DNA of 64,000 nucleotides from Pomacea canaliculata. Its lineage: Eukaryota > Mollusca > Gastropoda > Architaenioglossa > Ampullariidae. Of this stretch, positions 11,100-20,990 are shown in pieces. The stretch lies in NCBI RefSeq assembly GCF_003073045.1, contig NC_037596.1, forward strand, positions 13,761,950-13,825,949, written 5' to 3'. The notes under the pieces are model-generated. The model made no database searches and was not told where the DNA came from. It saw nothing but the letters and a program-made list of their open reading frames with translations. Each line of letters begins with the position of its first letter. The stretch's first letter is position 1. A program made the position numbers and the translations under genes.

Positions 11100-11240
11100 G
11101 GTTTATAAAGCAACGCCCAGACCCTGTGGACTATGTTGCTTCATGTTTCTTTACCTAGAACACATTTCCAACCACTTTATAACTACAGCTACAGGGGTAA
11201 AACAATATCTGTGAGGTCTGGGCCCTGTTTTATAAGTTTG
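11100..11240. mobile_element. MITE-like element with terminal inverted repeats
   Basis: The left text gtttataaagcaacgcccag followed by accc and the right text gaggtctgggccctgtttta followed by taag are imperfect inverted repeats of about 25 bp enclosing about 140 bp. A clear target duplication was not found. The family is not recognised. Confidence 0.5.
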
Positions 11241-11284
11241 AAAATAAGATGTCTGTTCTAGAGTTCCCATAATACCCCAGGGCA

Positions 11285-11502
11285 AGAGTTTACCCTCACT
11301 TCATAAACAGCCCCAGAAAAAATGGAGGGGTAAAACTCATACTCACTTAAGGCAAGTGACAAAAATCTCGTCTGCATCTCTGTATGCGAACTGAATGGAA
11401 TAGGCATTTAAAAAGTGTCCCTCTGGTATAGCCTGCCGTACAGCATCCAGGAATTCATCTTTACCAGCAGCGACACCTGCAAAGTTGTAATTGTAATGGA
11501 CT
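11285..11502 (-). pseudogene. Exon-like transposon fragment (GVAA module, first variant)
   Basis: Minus-strand text encodes GVAAGKDEFLDAVRQAIPEG, then HFLNAYSIQFAY and DADEIFVTCLK, followed by a strong donor (CTTAA/gtgagtatgag). A related exon (GVAANKECLDPVRKALKEGH) is duplicated at 13.7-14.4 kb. It looks like an exon of a transposon gene, and I do not recognise the family. Confidence 0.45.
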
Positions 11503-12325
11503 GCCACGTGTGGGGTCCTGCGCGCAAGGATTGATTTGCACTCGCATGCACCCGTCCAGCATGCGTCCACACGCTCGCTCCAAAACACTCCTCAAAATAC
11601 AGATTTCAACATGAATAACGAATATAATGAAAGAAAAGATGTACATATATATATATACCTAACTACATAAAAGATTGGCTACAAGTATATCTTAAAACTT
11701 ATCTCTGGTGTTTCTTGATAGTTTCTCACGACAATAATCCCACTGCTCACTATTCACAAGTTACAGTTCAGTCCTATGTAGACTTCAACGAGAGTTCACA
11801 AATTCCTGCTTATCCAAATTCACACTTCACAGTTCAGTCCCCACGTGGACTTTAACGTCTTCTATGATCTCTAAGACGGACTCTCAGCGGCCGCTCACCA
11901 GCTCGTTACTTGGAGAAGTGACGTTCTCTGCCCCTCGCCAGACTTGGTTCCTTCTTCCGGTGGGCGTACTTCCTCCTGTTGGCCTTGGAGGTGTAGCAAG
12001 GGTCTGGACGAAGGTGTAAGGGGCGTTGCTCGCCTCAGGCGGTCCCCGACCTTCAGCTGGACAAAGAGAGGTCGGGCTGTTACCCGGTTGTCTCCCTCTG
12101 GCCATGGTCTACTCGCGGCCGCTTACGTCAGGTGTTGTCGTTAGCTTCGACTGGCCACTGGTAATGAATGGGCGGCCAGACATTTGGCGGCGCCAGTCGG
12201 GCGATATGCCGCCAGCTTGACCAGTTCACTGCTTTAATGACTGTAACAACTTACCCCACCCGACTAGCACACTAAATCCACTAACTACACAAAATGCCAC
12301 AAATGTAGAAACATATTTTCTACAG
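11503..12325. mobile_element. LTR-like dispersed repeat (copy 1), GC-rich
   Basis: Begins near tgtggggtcctgcgcgcaag and is related along its length to 47,227-47,870 (gtgggtcctgcgcgcaacgg, the ggccgct or ggccgttcgctacc region, and the ttccggtggg region). Internal sequence is GC-rich with NotI-like gcggccgc words. The ends and any target duplication could not be fixed, so a solo LTR is a guess. Confidence 0.45.
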
Positions 12326-12364
12326 TAATCTCATAAGGGATATTGAAACAACAGTTCCTAGATG

Positions 12365-12860
12365 CAGAAGAGACATGCTACTGCTGTTGACATGCAGTGT
12401 AAAAGTCCTGCACAGATAGCTCTCCTCACTCCCAAGTGTTTTTTGATGGCGATGTTGTAGTACTTCTGTAGAGCTTTGCAGGCATTTTCAGTCAAGGCTC
12501 CCTATTTACTTCTAGATTTGCCTTCTTTCCCTTTCTCCTAAGAGCTGCCCCCATTCTTTTATGTGGTGTCACCATACACCTTTGCATTTGTTTTAGCTGA
12601 GTAGGCAGTGGAGCCTCCATCTGAGAGCATACGTGTATACCACGTTATGTTTTTCCTGTGACCTTTTCCACAGTATTAGAGCAGACTCCTCCTCCATTGC
12701 TTTTGAAGAACCATCATGATTTAACACACATTTAGACTTGTACTGTTCTTTCCATTTTTTTTTTTTTTCATCATCAGTCATGTTCTTTGCTTTGGCGGTG
12801 GCACATGCACTGCAAGACTTGGACATAACTTCATAATCTAGTACTAGACCTGTCAAAACT
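12365..12860 (-). pseudogene. Mutator-like transposase fragment (subfamily 2, copy V)
   Basis: The minus strand encodes TGLVLDYEVMSKSCSACATA, a Lys-rich stretch, CVLNHDGSSKAMEEESALIL and EKHNVVYT. After a one-base frame change comes MLSDGGSTAYSAKTNAKVYG, which carries a catalytic Asp of the DDE domain. Further down, RMGAALRRKGKKANLE and HCMSTDENPHHQ are visible in different frames. The Cys-rich (CxxC) and GSSKAME blocks are hallmarks of animal Mutator-like transposases. The copy is broken. Most of it recurs at 41.7-42.2 kb. Confidence 0.8.
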
Positions 12861-13091
12861 GCTTTAACTATTCCTACTCCGTGACTGGAAATGAAACCCC
12901 TCTTTTATGGCAGATGCACACTACATATGTAAATAAAGTGAACTGAAATTTCTAACCCAGACACAAGGGTTACTAATAAAGAAAAAGTTAAGAAATAATA
13001 CAATAACCATTAAAGATATTACTTAATAATGATAACATATCATTACAACTGTAACCAATACGTCAAATGGCTACGTAGGGTTGGGCTAGGT
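12860..13091. other. AT-rich stretch, nothing recognised
   Basis: No ORF of coding character, no RNA gene and no repeat relation was seen. Confidence 0.4.
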
Positions 13092-13450
13092 TGTACAGGA
13101 AAAACAAGATGGATTTCTGACGTTGAAGTTTCTTTATTCAATTCTCGGTTGCTGGCCTGCCTCCTCTCTCTCTCTCTCAAATCTCAACAGCCTGCCAAGC
13201 CACTGTCCACCATGATACTTATTCCCCTACCCTCGGAATCTTCTCCAATCTCAATCCCCCCATCCCCTGCCCCACTCGCCCTGTCGGGTCATTGTTTCCA
13301 CCCAAGTTCTCAGGCGGGTGTAACAATAGACCAGTGGCTGGGCGGTAGTTCAGCCAGCGTGGGAAATAGGGCCGGTGGTCGCGGGTGGACAGTTCAAGGT
13401 TGCCTACCTACAGACGCAGCCAGCGTGGGAAATAGGACGCGAACCTTACA
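13092..13450 (-). mobile_element. LTR-like fossil
   Basis: Read on the minus strand it starts TGTAAGGTTCGCGTCC and ends TCTTGTTTTTCCTGTACA. An AATAAA lies about 45 bp before that end, as in an LTR's R-U5 region. The interior is C-rich with a duplicated agccagcgtgggaaatagg word. No clean target duplication was found, so the boundaries are tentative. No coding part is attached. Confidence 0.35.
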
Positions 13451-13677
13451 CTAAACAATTTCATCGTACACTTCTAGAGTGCTACACAACCAAACAAGCA
13501 ATACGCCTCCACAAAGTTAAAGTGCATGTAGAACAGATACAATTCAAAAAACATTGTCAACAGAACTTCTCTCATTAGAAGAAAAGAGGAACAGTGAGCT
13601 ACAGATGAGTTATTTAATCTAGTTTAACCTATAGACCATGCCCAAGTTGTTGAGTACCTGGTGACAGTGACTGTGCA

Positions 13678-14430
13678 GTCAAGGACTTGCAGTAGTTCTT
13701 TTGCGGTCAGCCCCAGAAAAAATGGAGGGGTAAAACTCATACTCACTTAAGGCAATTGGCAAAAATCTCGCATGTATTTATGTGGTTGAAGTGAATGGAA
13801 CAGCCATCAATAAAGTGTCCCTCTTTCAAAGCCTTCCGTACAGGATCCAGGAATTCTTTATTAGCAGCGACACCTGTAATCTCATAAGGGATATTGAAAC
13901 AAGGACTTGCAGTAGTTCTTTTGCGGTCAGCCTTCCAGGGGACTTCAAGGGCAATAAGGATGGGGGAATTCCTTGTATAACGAATTCCCCCTTTTTGACC
14001 CTCTCGTAAGGAAACTGGTTGAGACCAAGTTCTGATTTATTACCCCAAGGCAAGAGTTTACCCTCACTTCATAAACACAGCCCCAGAAAAAAATGGAGGG
14101 GTAAAACTCATACTCACTTAAGGCAATTGGCAAAAATCTCGCATGTATTTATGTGGTTGAAGTGAATGGAACAGCCATCAATAAAGTGTCCCTCTTTCAA
14201 AGCCTTCCGTACAGGATCCAGGCATTCTTTATTAGCAGCGACACCTGTAATCTCATAAGGGATATTGAAACAAGGACTTGCAGTAGTTCTTTTGCGGTCA
14301 GCCTTCCAGGGGGCTTCAAGGGCAATAAGGATGGGGGAATTCTTGTATAACGAATTCCCTTTTTGACCCTCTCGTAAGAAGACTGGTTGAAACCAAGTTC
14401 TGATTCTGTTAATAACCCAACACAAAACGA
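13678..14430 (-). repeat. Tandem duplication (~370 bp, two copies) carrying an exon-like ORF
   Basis: The words cagccccagaaaaaatggag recur at 13,708 and 14,078. Each copy encodes on the minus strand CFNIPYEITGVAANKE and EGHFIDGCSIHFNHINT, ends EIFANCLK and is followed by the donor gtgagtatgag. Upstream text includes EAPWKADRKRTTASPC. A short third fragment (13,678-13,710) precedes the first copy. It is related to the exon at 11.3-11.5 kb. Confidence 0.7.
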
Positions 14431-14580
14431 ATATGTTACAGCTACTAAGATAGAATCATAAATAGCTTGTGCTAAAAAACATTACTAGATCCAATTACTT
14501 TTACTTTTGTATTAGCTTCCACCTTACATAATCTGCAAACTTATGCTTATTTTGTGATTGTTTTCATCACCACAGAGGTA
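14430..14580. other. AT-rich spacer
   Basis: No feature seen. Confidence 0.3.
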
Positions 14581-14800
14581 AAATATGTACTAGAAACCAC
14601 ACCTTCGGCAGCTCATGAAACAAAAGTATTTCACATACTTGCAATTTTGGACATTTTTGCGATGACTTTGTCTCGCAAGTCCTGAATGCAAGCCTGCTTC
14701 ACTGCAAGACAAGTAAGTTGCAAAAATGAATGTGATGACTAGGTACTTCAACGCACACATTTTTGTCACCTCTTACACATGCCTGGCTGGATGGCAGGGA
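14580..14800 (-). pseudogene. Transposon exon-like segment, copy 1
   Basis: This nearly repeats 42,186-42,400. On the minus strand an acceptor (cttgcag) precedes KQACIQDLRDKVIAKMSKIA and a donor-like gtatgtg follows. At 42 kb the segment directly adjoins the Mutator subfamily 2 fragment, whereas here 1.8 kb of other repeats separates them. Confidence 0.5.
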
Positions 14801-14839
14801 CCCTATTCTTACAATGCTTACTAGGTAAGCATACCCTGG

Positions 14840-15020
14840 GTCCTACAGGGGGCTATTCAACAACATGAAGTTTAGCAGCTCGGACGCTGCATGTTCCTGC
14901 TGGTGGTGATATTTTCACACGGCACGTGCATTTGTCGTAGCAGAACTGCGCAAGTTGCAGGCCAATTTTTTTCTTGGCTGCGAAACCCTGGTTGCTCGTG
15001 TTCTTCAGCTTTGCTTACAT
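14840..15020 (-). pseudogene. Exon-like ORF, unrecognised
   Basis: The minus strand reads KLKNTSNQGFAAKKKIGLQL, then AQFCYDKCTCRVKISPPAG and ends SVRAAKLHVVE before a stop. The Cys and Lys pattern looks coding. It lies downstream of the TE-X gene on the same strand and could be a terminal exon of another transposon gene. Confidence 0.35.
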
Positions 15021-15069
15021 TAAAAGATTACATTAACAAACAGCTGGTCTGTTCCTAAAGTTTTATACA

Positions 15070-17690
15070 CGCCCAGTTTCTTTCGCACTTTTGATGCATA
15101 ATGCAACCTAGCATAGCTAATAGGTCGCTTGGTCCTGAGCATTCATTTGCTTGGTGAAGACCTTTTGTAAAGAAGACGACAGCCTCTTCATGGTCTCCCC
15201 ATCATTTAAACCAACACTGTGACAATTAAACCCCCAGTTACACATTTGAGCTAGTTGTCTTCCAACCTTTCTAAGTCCTTCTGTTTTTTGCTTGAGGTAT
15301 GTCTTGACAGTTTAAAATTTTCCATAAACTTCTTGCACTTTTGGTGTGCCCAAACCGTAAAATACGATTTAACAATCATAAATAAAATATTCTCTTTTAT
15401 TTTCTGTGATGCTAAGATGCTATACATTTGCTCATATAAGCAATTGCTAACTGACTCTGCTTGGCAACAATTAGCATAATATAAATCAGAGGACAAAGTC
15501 TGCATCTATCTATCAAAGCATTGTCTAAAAATAGACTCTAGCTGTAGAAAAATCTGAAGCACAGGAGGTTTTAATTTTATAAGGCCCCCTCTGTCCAGAA
15601 TTTGAGTTAATGATCTCTCAGCAGGTTCAGAAGCTGTGTCATGTTCAGGTATTAGTTCTTTTATACATAATAAAATGTCTTCTCTCTCAGTATGAGACAA
15701 TTTTAGTGCTCATCTCTTAACACTATGTAGCACATAGCCTGCTATATACTCAACAATGTCTACTTCATCGTCAGTGACCTCACTTACACTGGTTGCCTGG
15801 TTGCTTAGAGGCAGGTGATGGGATGTGCCTTTCTACATCTTGAGAATGATTGACAAATTCCCTGTTGAAATTGGAGTATGCCTTTTCCTTGGCCGCAGTT
15901 TTGAACCTGCCCTTCGTCACTAAACATTGATTCAGGAATTGTAAATCCTGAAGAAGAGCAGGTCCTGAAAAAGTAGAAATATACAATGTGATCTCAATTT
16001 GAAATAAATTCAGAAACAGTTTACTGAAACCGCATTAGTAATATATGAAGAGTGCATTTAAAAGACAAAATAAAGTTAAACTAAGCAAAACTGAATGTTC
16101 GATCAATACCATTCACATCATATGTCATTTTGTAGATAAAAATGAACTCATGACTATGCATAAGAAAAATATTGCTTCTGCATACATTCAGTATTTGCTT
16201 CAAACTGCTGATATTTCTAAATATATGTATATGTTAATACTGTACTCAAAAGAGTGTAAAACTTAACAGCCTGTACTTACCATTGTCACGACACGCCGGT
16301 GCCTCTTGTTTTTTTGCTCACTCCAACTCACCAGCGGGTCGGACAATTGCGCGTTCTTTCGTTCCAATTGAAGAATGATTCGCCTGTACGAGTCTGTCTG
16401 TTTACTGATCAAAATTACCAACCAACAAAATAGATCCTAACTATAAAAGCAAAACGGTCTCTAAACACCACAGTTTATCCTTCAATCTCCACTTCTACAA
16501 AGTACAACGAACAGCTCACACACTATAAACTCACTGTCTTGGCAGTCGTTTCTCCTTTCACATTAGTACATTCGATCTCTGATTAGCAAATCGCATTGTC
16601 TTGGCAAATGCGTTCACCTCTCCCTTTCCGCTCTCTAACTTTCTTCTTCTTCCACTCGCTAACGTTCTTCCTCTTCTATCTACTCTCTAACGTCCTCTTT
16701 TTCTCTCTATTCTCCAGCGTCCTTCTTCTTTTAAAAATGCCCTCTAACGTCCTGCTGCCATATATCTTCTCAACGTCCCTCTCCCCGCTTACCTCACTAT
16801 TTCTTTTTGACGTCACTATACGTCATTTGTCACGTTCTATTTAGAGAACGTCCATCATTCGCACGCTTTCATCTACACACGCGCCCAGTCCTAGCACTCT
16901 GACTAGATCCATGACAACCATCTATATTAGGATTATCTCCTTTACGCTTAGCAGTCATCTGACAGCAAAGCATTGCATGACTCTTGCAAGGTTTCCAAAC
17001 AGACTTACGAACAAATTATAATTACTCAAAATTTGTCTCCAAGTGTAAGTAAAAAAAAAACCATCGCCTAATAGATAATGGTAGACAATAGCCACTTTTC
17101 TAACTCTAAGCTCTGTTTTTATCCAGGGCTGAAAGGTGCCAAACAATTTACAACTTGTGAATATTTAGTTAACTATTTAAATAAATGCAGTGGCAGATAA
17201 CAATTAAAAAGCACATAAATTTCACTCACCCCACTGAAACTATCAGCGGTAGATGAGGGAACGTCAATTTTTTCTTGGTCACCCATTTCAAGTACACCAT
17301 TGTCCTGATAACACAACGCACCATAAGAATGTGTTCAAAATACTCTTAAAAACAATCAATAATAGAATAAATGGAGTTTAAGGCACTTTCATTAGACTCT
17401 TAGTCTGAATTAATTTTGAATTATCTTCATTTAAAAAAGATAAATTCACCACAAACCACCCTCTGTAACCATCAGAAAAACAATGTGCTCGAGAGCGAGA
17501 CTTGCTGACAACTTCTTGACTCTAAAATAAATACAAATACTACAATACAACGCTCTTTTTAAGTGCAGATATTTAACATTATGATTCATATACTAAAAAA
17601 TATATATATATAAAGTATATATATTTAACAAAGACTATACTTACTAAGAGGATTTCTTCGATATCAAAGGATTCCATGATGCTCGCAGAT
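15070..17690 (-). pseudogene. TE-X: unclassified multi-exon DNA-transposon gene, copy 1
   Basis: Exons can be followed from a start codon at about 17,680. Exon 1 is MESFDIEEILL before gtaagt, exon 2 starts SQEVVSKSRSRAHCFSDG (17,465-17,525), exon 3 is DNGVLEMGDQEKIDV onward (17,230-17,312), and exon 4 is MTAKRKGDNPNID (about 16,923-16,975). Exon 5 is in phase: PALLQDLQFLNQCLVTKG and KEKAYSNFNREF (15,785-15,970). After a frame change come VDIVEYIAGYVLHSVKR (about 15,720-15,770) and LTQILDRGGLIKLKPPVLQI (about 15,560-15,620), then a Lys-rich tail to about 15,250. The YIAGYV and DRGGL blocks resemble C-terminal motifs of P-element/THAP9-like transposases, but no THAP domain is visible. A paralogue sits at 47.8-48.8 kb. 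Exon 4's donor is interrupted by the element at 16,284-16,916. Confidence 0.6.
16284..16916. mobile_element. Solo-LTR-like element inserted at a TE-X splice donor
   Basis: The ends are TGTCACGACACG and GATCCATGACA, with perfect 5-bp direct repeats ACCAT at 16,279-16,283 and 16,917-16,921. It is related over most of its length to 38,282-38,787 (shared gacaattgcgcgttctttc, cctagcactctgactagatc). TG...CA ends with a 5-bp duplication and no coding capacity point to a solo LTR of a Gypsy-type element. The interior is rich in repeated ctaacgtcctctttt-like words. Confidence 0.7.
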
Positions 17691-17699
17691 ACTAACCAC

Positions 17700-18240
17700 A
17701 GCGACCGGAAATTGTCTACTCCCCTTCTCTTCCACCCCGCGGTCACGCGGTGAGTCAACGCTTTCCCACTGCGAGCGCCTCGAGTGGACTGTCCATAGCT
17801 TATAACGTCTATGTCTCAACGACAGATCTTTCCCTCGGCCAGTCAGCCTGGCCGGTGGCGCTGTCTCTCCTGCGGTCGTGGCTGGTTCTGCTGTAGCCTT
17901 CTCCCTAGTCGATGGACAGCATCCAAGTCTCTTTCTGTTATTTGTTTTACTCCCAGTTTTTCATGGAGAAATTTTTGAACAGTTTCCTGACACTCTGATC
18001 ATTTCACCTTCCGGTTCCGTGACATAATAAAATTCTAATGTTGTATTCCTGGAGTATTGCTCATTAGCGTTGCTTTTTTTTTTTCAGCCTTAAGAACACT
18101 GCGATCTTTTCTTGGGACATATATCGGCTACGGAAATAAGTGTACATCATTAATGTTCAATTTATGCTGCCAAGTTTTTTTCAGCTGATCCATACTGGCA
18201 CTCATTTCATTTTCTTGAAGTAATTTTCAGTGAAAAGAAT
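17700..18240. promoter_or_regulatory. Presumed 5' leader/promoter side of TE-X
   Basis: The stretch immediately upstream of the TE-X start codon (minus strand) is GC-richer than its surroundings, to about 17,930. It has no ORF of note, and no defined promoter motif or terminal inverted repeat could be fixed. Confidence 0.25.
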
Positions 18241-19080
18241 CAGAATCAATTTATTGAATAGGCCAACGGCCCTTTTCAAGGGGAAGCATAACTATCAAAG
18301 ATATATATAAATCAAAATCATAGAATTAGAAGTAACACAACATTCCCAGGTGCAAGTAAAGATTTGCATTGTAATTTAAACAAACACCACACAGCCATAT
18401 AAATAGGCAAGTAAAAGTTAATACTTATCAAATTAATGTTAGTCAGATAACATATAACAACTTAATAGTAACATAACCATATGGCATTTTTGGACATTAT
18501 GGGCTTTGGTCTAAGACACAGTCTTTTCGTATGTCAATGCATTGTAAACAAAAGAGGCAGATGTAGTGTAGTTCTCATTCTATTATCTACCATTTAAAGT
18601 GAAATGGAAAAGGAAGGGTGCTTAGAACAATTGTCAGGGATAAAAGTTAGCGAAGGTATATATATTGAGAGCATGTAAGGAGAAACTGCGGTTCAGTTTC
18701 AACTATGGCAGGGCAAAAGGGCAGTTCAAACATTCTGACTGAATTGAATTAAGTTGAATTATATGATTGATGGGTCGACGGATTTATCAAATAAAGGCAT
18801 GATATACAATTCGACAATGACCATAAGAATATACGCAAGAATTATATGTGAATGCATAGAAAGTATAATAAGATCGTATCGTTTCAATCCCTCACCCTAA
18901 CACGTACACTCTCACTTACCATTCCTCATATTCCCTCTCTCTCCTCATTCACACTAACACTTTCGCCCATTCGCGTGCTCTCTCTCTCACTCTCACACGC
19001 ATTATTGGGCCTTCGGCCCAGCCTTCTGGACAAGTTACTAGTCCGTGAGTCCAACTGCGATGGTTCATGATGTTTGTCTA
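18240..19080. other. Non-coding stretch with a GGGCC hairpin
   Basis: No supported gene. Around 18,250 the text ccaacggcccttttcaagg resembles the 3' tails of some non-LTR elements. At 18,900-18,995 there is a pyrimidine-rich run of ctctct and cactct. At 19,008-19,020 gggccttcggccc is a perfect 5-bp stem with a 3-base loop. Its role is unknown. Confidence 0.3.
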
Positions 19081-20000
19081 GTACTTTCAACCTTCTCGTT
19101 GCGCCTCTTTAGAGCAGTGAAAAAGATGGTCACTGACTAGGTTGGATAGCTACTGCCAAAGGCACAAATTGTTTAAGTTCTACTGCTGTTTTTCTGCAAA
19201 ACAATAAAAAACTGTGACCCATGAATGAAAACAAGAAATACAATAACATATTCATTCAACTTAAAGTACACAGCAGGTACCAGGTGCATATAAAATCTTG
19301 ATACATAGAAAATGCACAAGCTTTAAAATGGCTTGAAATACACAAAGCAGTGTAGTACATCATAGTTGCTCATTATTGCCCTCCATCAGTTTTTTTAATA
19401 ATTAGGCTGCACACCCATGCTGTGTGCAAGTAAACGAAAGCTTTGGAAACCAGACAACAGACGATCACTCTTAGAAATCTTAGAATAGTATTTAGATTTA
19501 CTCAAATACTTTATTATTAGGTGCCTTAAAGGTTAGCAAATAAATATTATCACCATGTTTCAGACTGAAAAAAAAAGACGAGGGATGCTGGGTTGCCATG
19601 CACAGCAAAAATTGCTTCATAATCTGTGATTTTCAGATCTTGTATTATCTCCAGCTTGAAAGTTGCTGCAGTCCTGCAGAGTAAACACACACCACAAGCA
19701 ATCTGGATATAGTTAATAAAATTAATTTTGCTAGTAATCCACCTGATTGTAAAGTCCTCCATCATAAACTACACAACACGTCTGACATCTAGCAACCCAC
19801 AATTTTGAGTGATCTTACCACCCCTTCTCCTTTCTTTAATGCATACCCTATGTAGGGCTAAGAAGCGGGTCTGCCCACTGACACGCATGGTTTTACCCTT
19901 TTTAAAACAATAACTAAAAGAGGTAGAAGAATAATTTAAATTGATGATGATAGATCAAATTGTGTAAAACAGGTTTAGTCTTACCTGAATCATGCTTGAA
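19080..20000 (-). other. AT-rich stretch with one exon-like ORF
   Basis: At 19,560-19,680 the minus strand has an acceptor (ctctgcag) before TAATFKLEIIQDLKITDYEA and IFAVHGNPASLVFFF. It looks like a coding exon but is unrecognised. The remainder shows nothing. Confidence 0.3.
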
Positions 20001-20330
20001 AACTCATTTTATATGGTAATCCAAAGAGAATCGGGTACATGGTGTTCGCAAGACGTTTACACGGATAATGTCTTTCCGGCTTCTGTGGAAATCAATGAAG
20101 GTTTCTGCACCATTTGTTTGAAAAATCAGAAATTTCTGTGGGCTCGTTGGTTTCCTCATTTGTAGTTGTAAACTGACGCTGTCCAGGGTGGCTGTCGACT
20201 TCGTTATTTTTTTCCTCGGCTTCGTCTGTGTGCTCGTCCTGTAAATTTTTCTTGTCAGGTAAATTGTCATCACTCATCACTAGCATACTCCTTGCAATTT
20301 TCGCGAGCATCAGCAGCAGGCACTCTGCAT
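20000..20330 (-). pseudogene. Acidic exon-like ORF downstream of Mutator subfamily 1 copy III
   Basis: The minus strand encodes MLAKIARSMLVMSDDNLPDK followed by acidic, Asn/Thr-rich text (DEHTDEAEEKNNEVDSHPG). A splice acceptor lies just upstream (at 44 kb the equivalent is aaatgcag/AGTGTCTG). Its first 60 bp are shared with 44,130-44,190. It is probably the variable C-terminal exon of the transposase gene. Confidence 0.4.
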
Positions 20331-20334
20331 TATC

Positions 20335-20990
20335 TTTTTATTCAGCAGTGTCAGAGTAATTGTGTGTACATCAACATACCAGCACTTACATTATAGAAAT
20401 TATTACATAAGCTCCTTATTAAAAGCACAAACTGCATGAGCCAGTGAACCTTCTACCCTTCTCAAGCCCATGAAAGAGTCTTGGGGCATCTGACCATATT
20501 TGAATTTAAACATGCATTATTATTTTGTGTTCCCCCATAAAGTATCCTTTTAAGCAGTTCCTCATCTGCCATTCTTCTAAATACACAGGGATCACTTTAT
20601 GATCTACTGTGTGGTCAGATAGGTTGAAGAAGGATGTTGCTTTATGGCTAGCACTTTCTCATTTTTGCCAAAGCTCTTTGGTAAAACACCAGCTGTTTTT
20701 CCCTTTGGGCTTGGCGATGTGGGGTTTATTGTCTGTAGACATTGAATGGCCAAAAACTTGCCCAGATTGCATTTCTCATGTTATCAGTCCTAGAAAGTAT
20801 TCTCTAAAATAGCTTTCTGTAAAAGGTCTGTAACTTATCAACATTTCGCTCAGTGAGGTGACCCAAGCCACACCCACCCAACCTTCCTTCCTTATCCAGT
20901 TTCCGCAAAGCTGTCACAGTCTCTTATAAGCATGATTAAGACAATCTAGCTTCTGTACTTCTGTTCATAATCAGGTATGGGTTTTTCTGC
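20335..20990 (-). pseudogene. Mutator-like transposase C-terminal half (subfamily 1, copy III)
   Basis: Homologous to 44,244-44,850. It encodes in broken frames the CLNHAYKR, LGTALRKL, STDNKPQH and SWCFYQRAL-type blocks and the WSRCPKTVF block near 20,470-20,500. It has more indels than copy IV and no long open frame. It adjoins the repeated exon-like array (copy B), as in copy C. Confidence 0.65.

Noticed and set aside
18995-19070. Hammerhead ribozyme around the GGGCCTTCGGCCC hairpin
   Set aside because: The conserved CUGAUGA and GAAA core was not found on either strand; only the hairpin is real.
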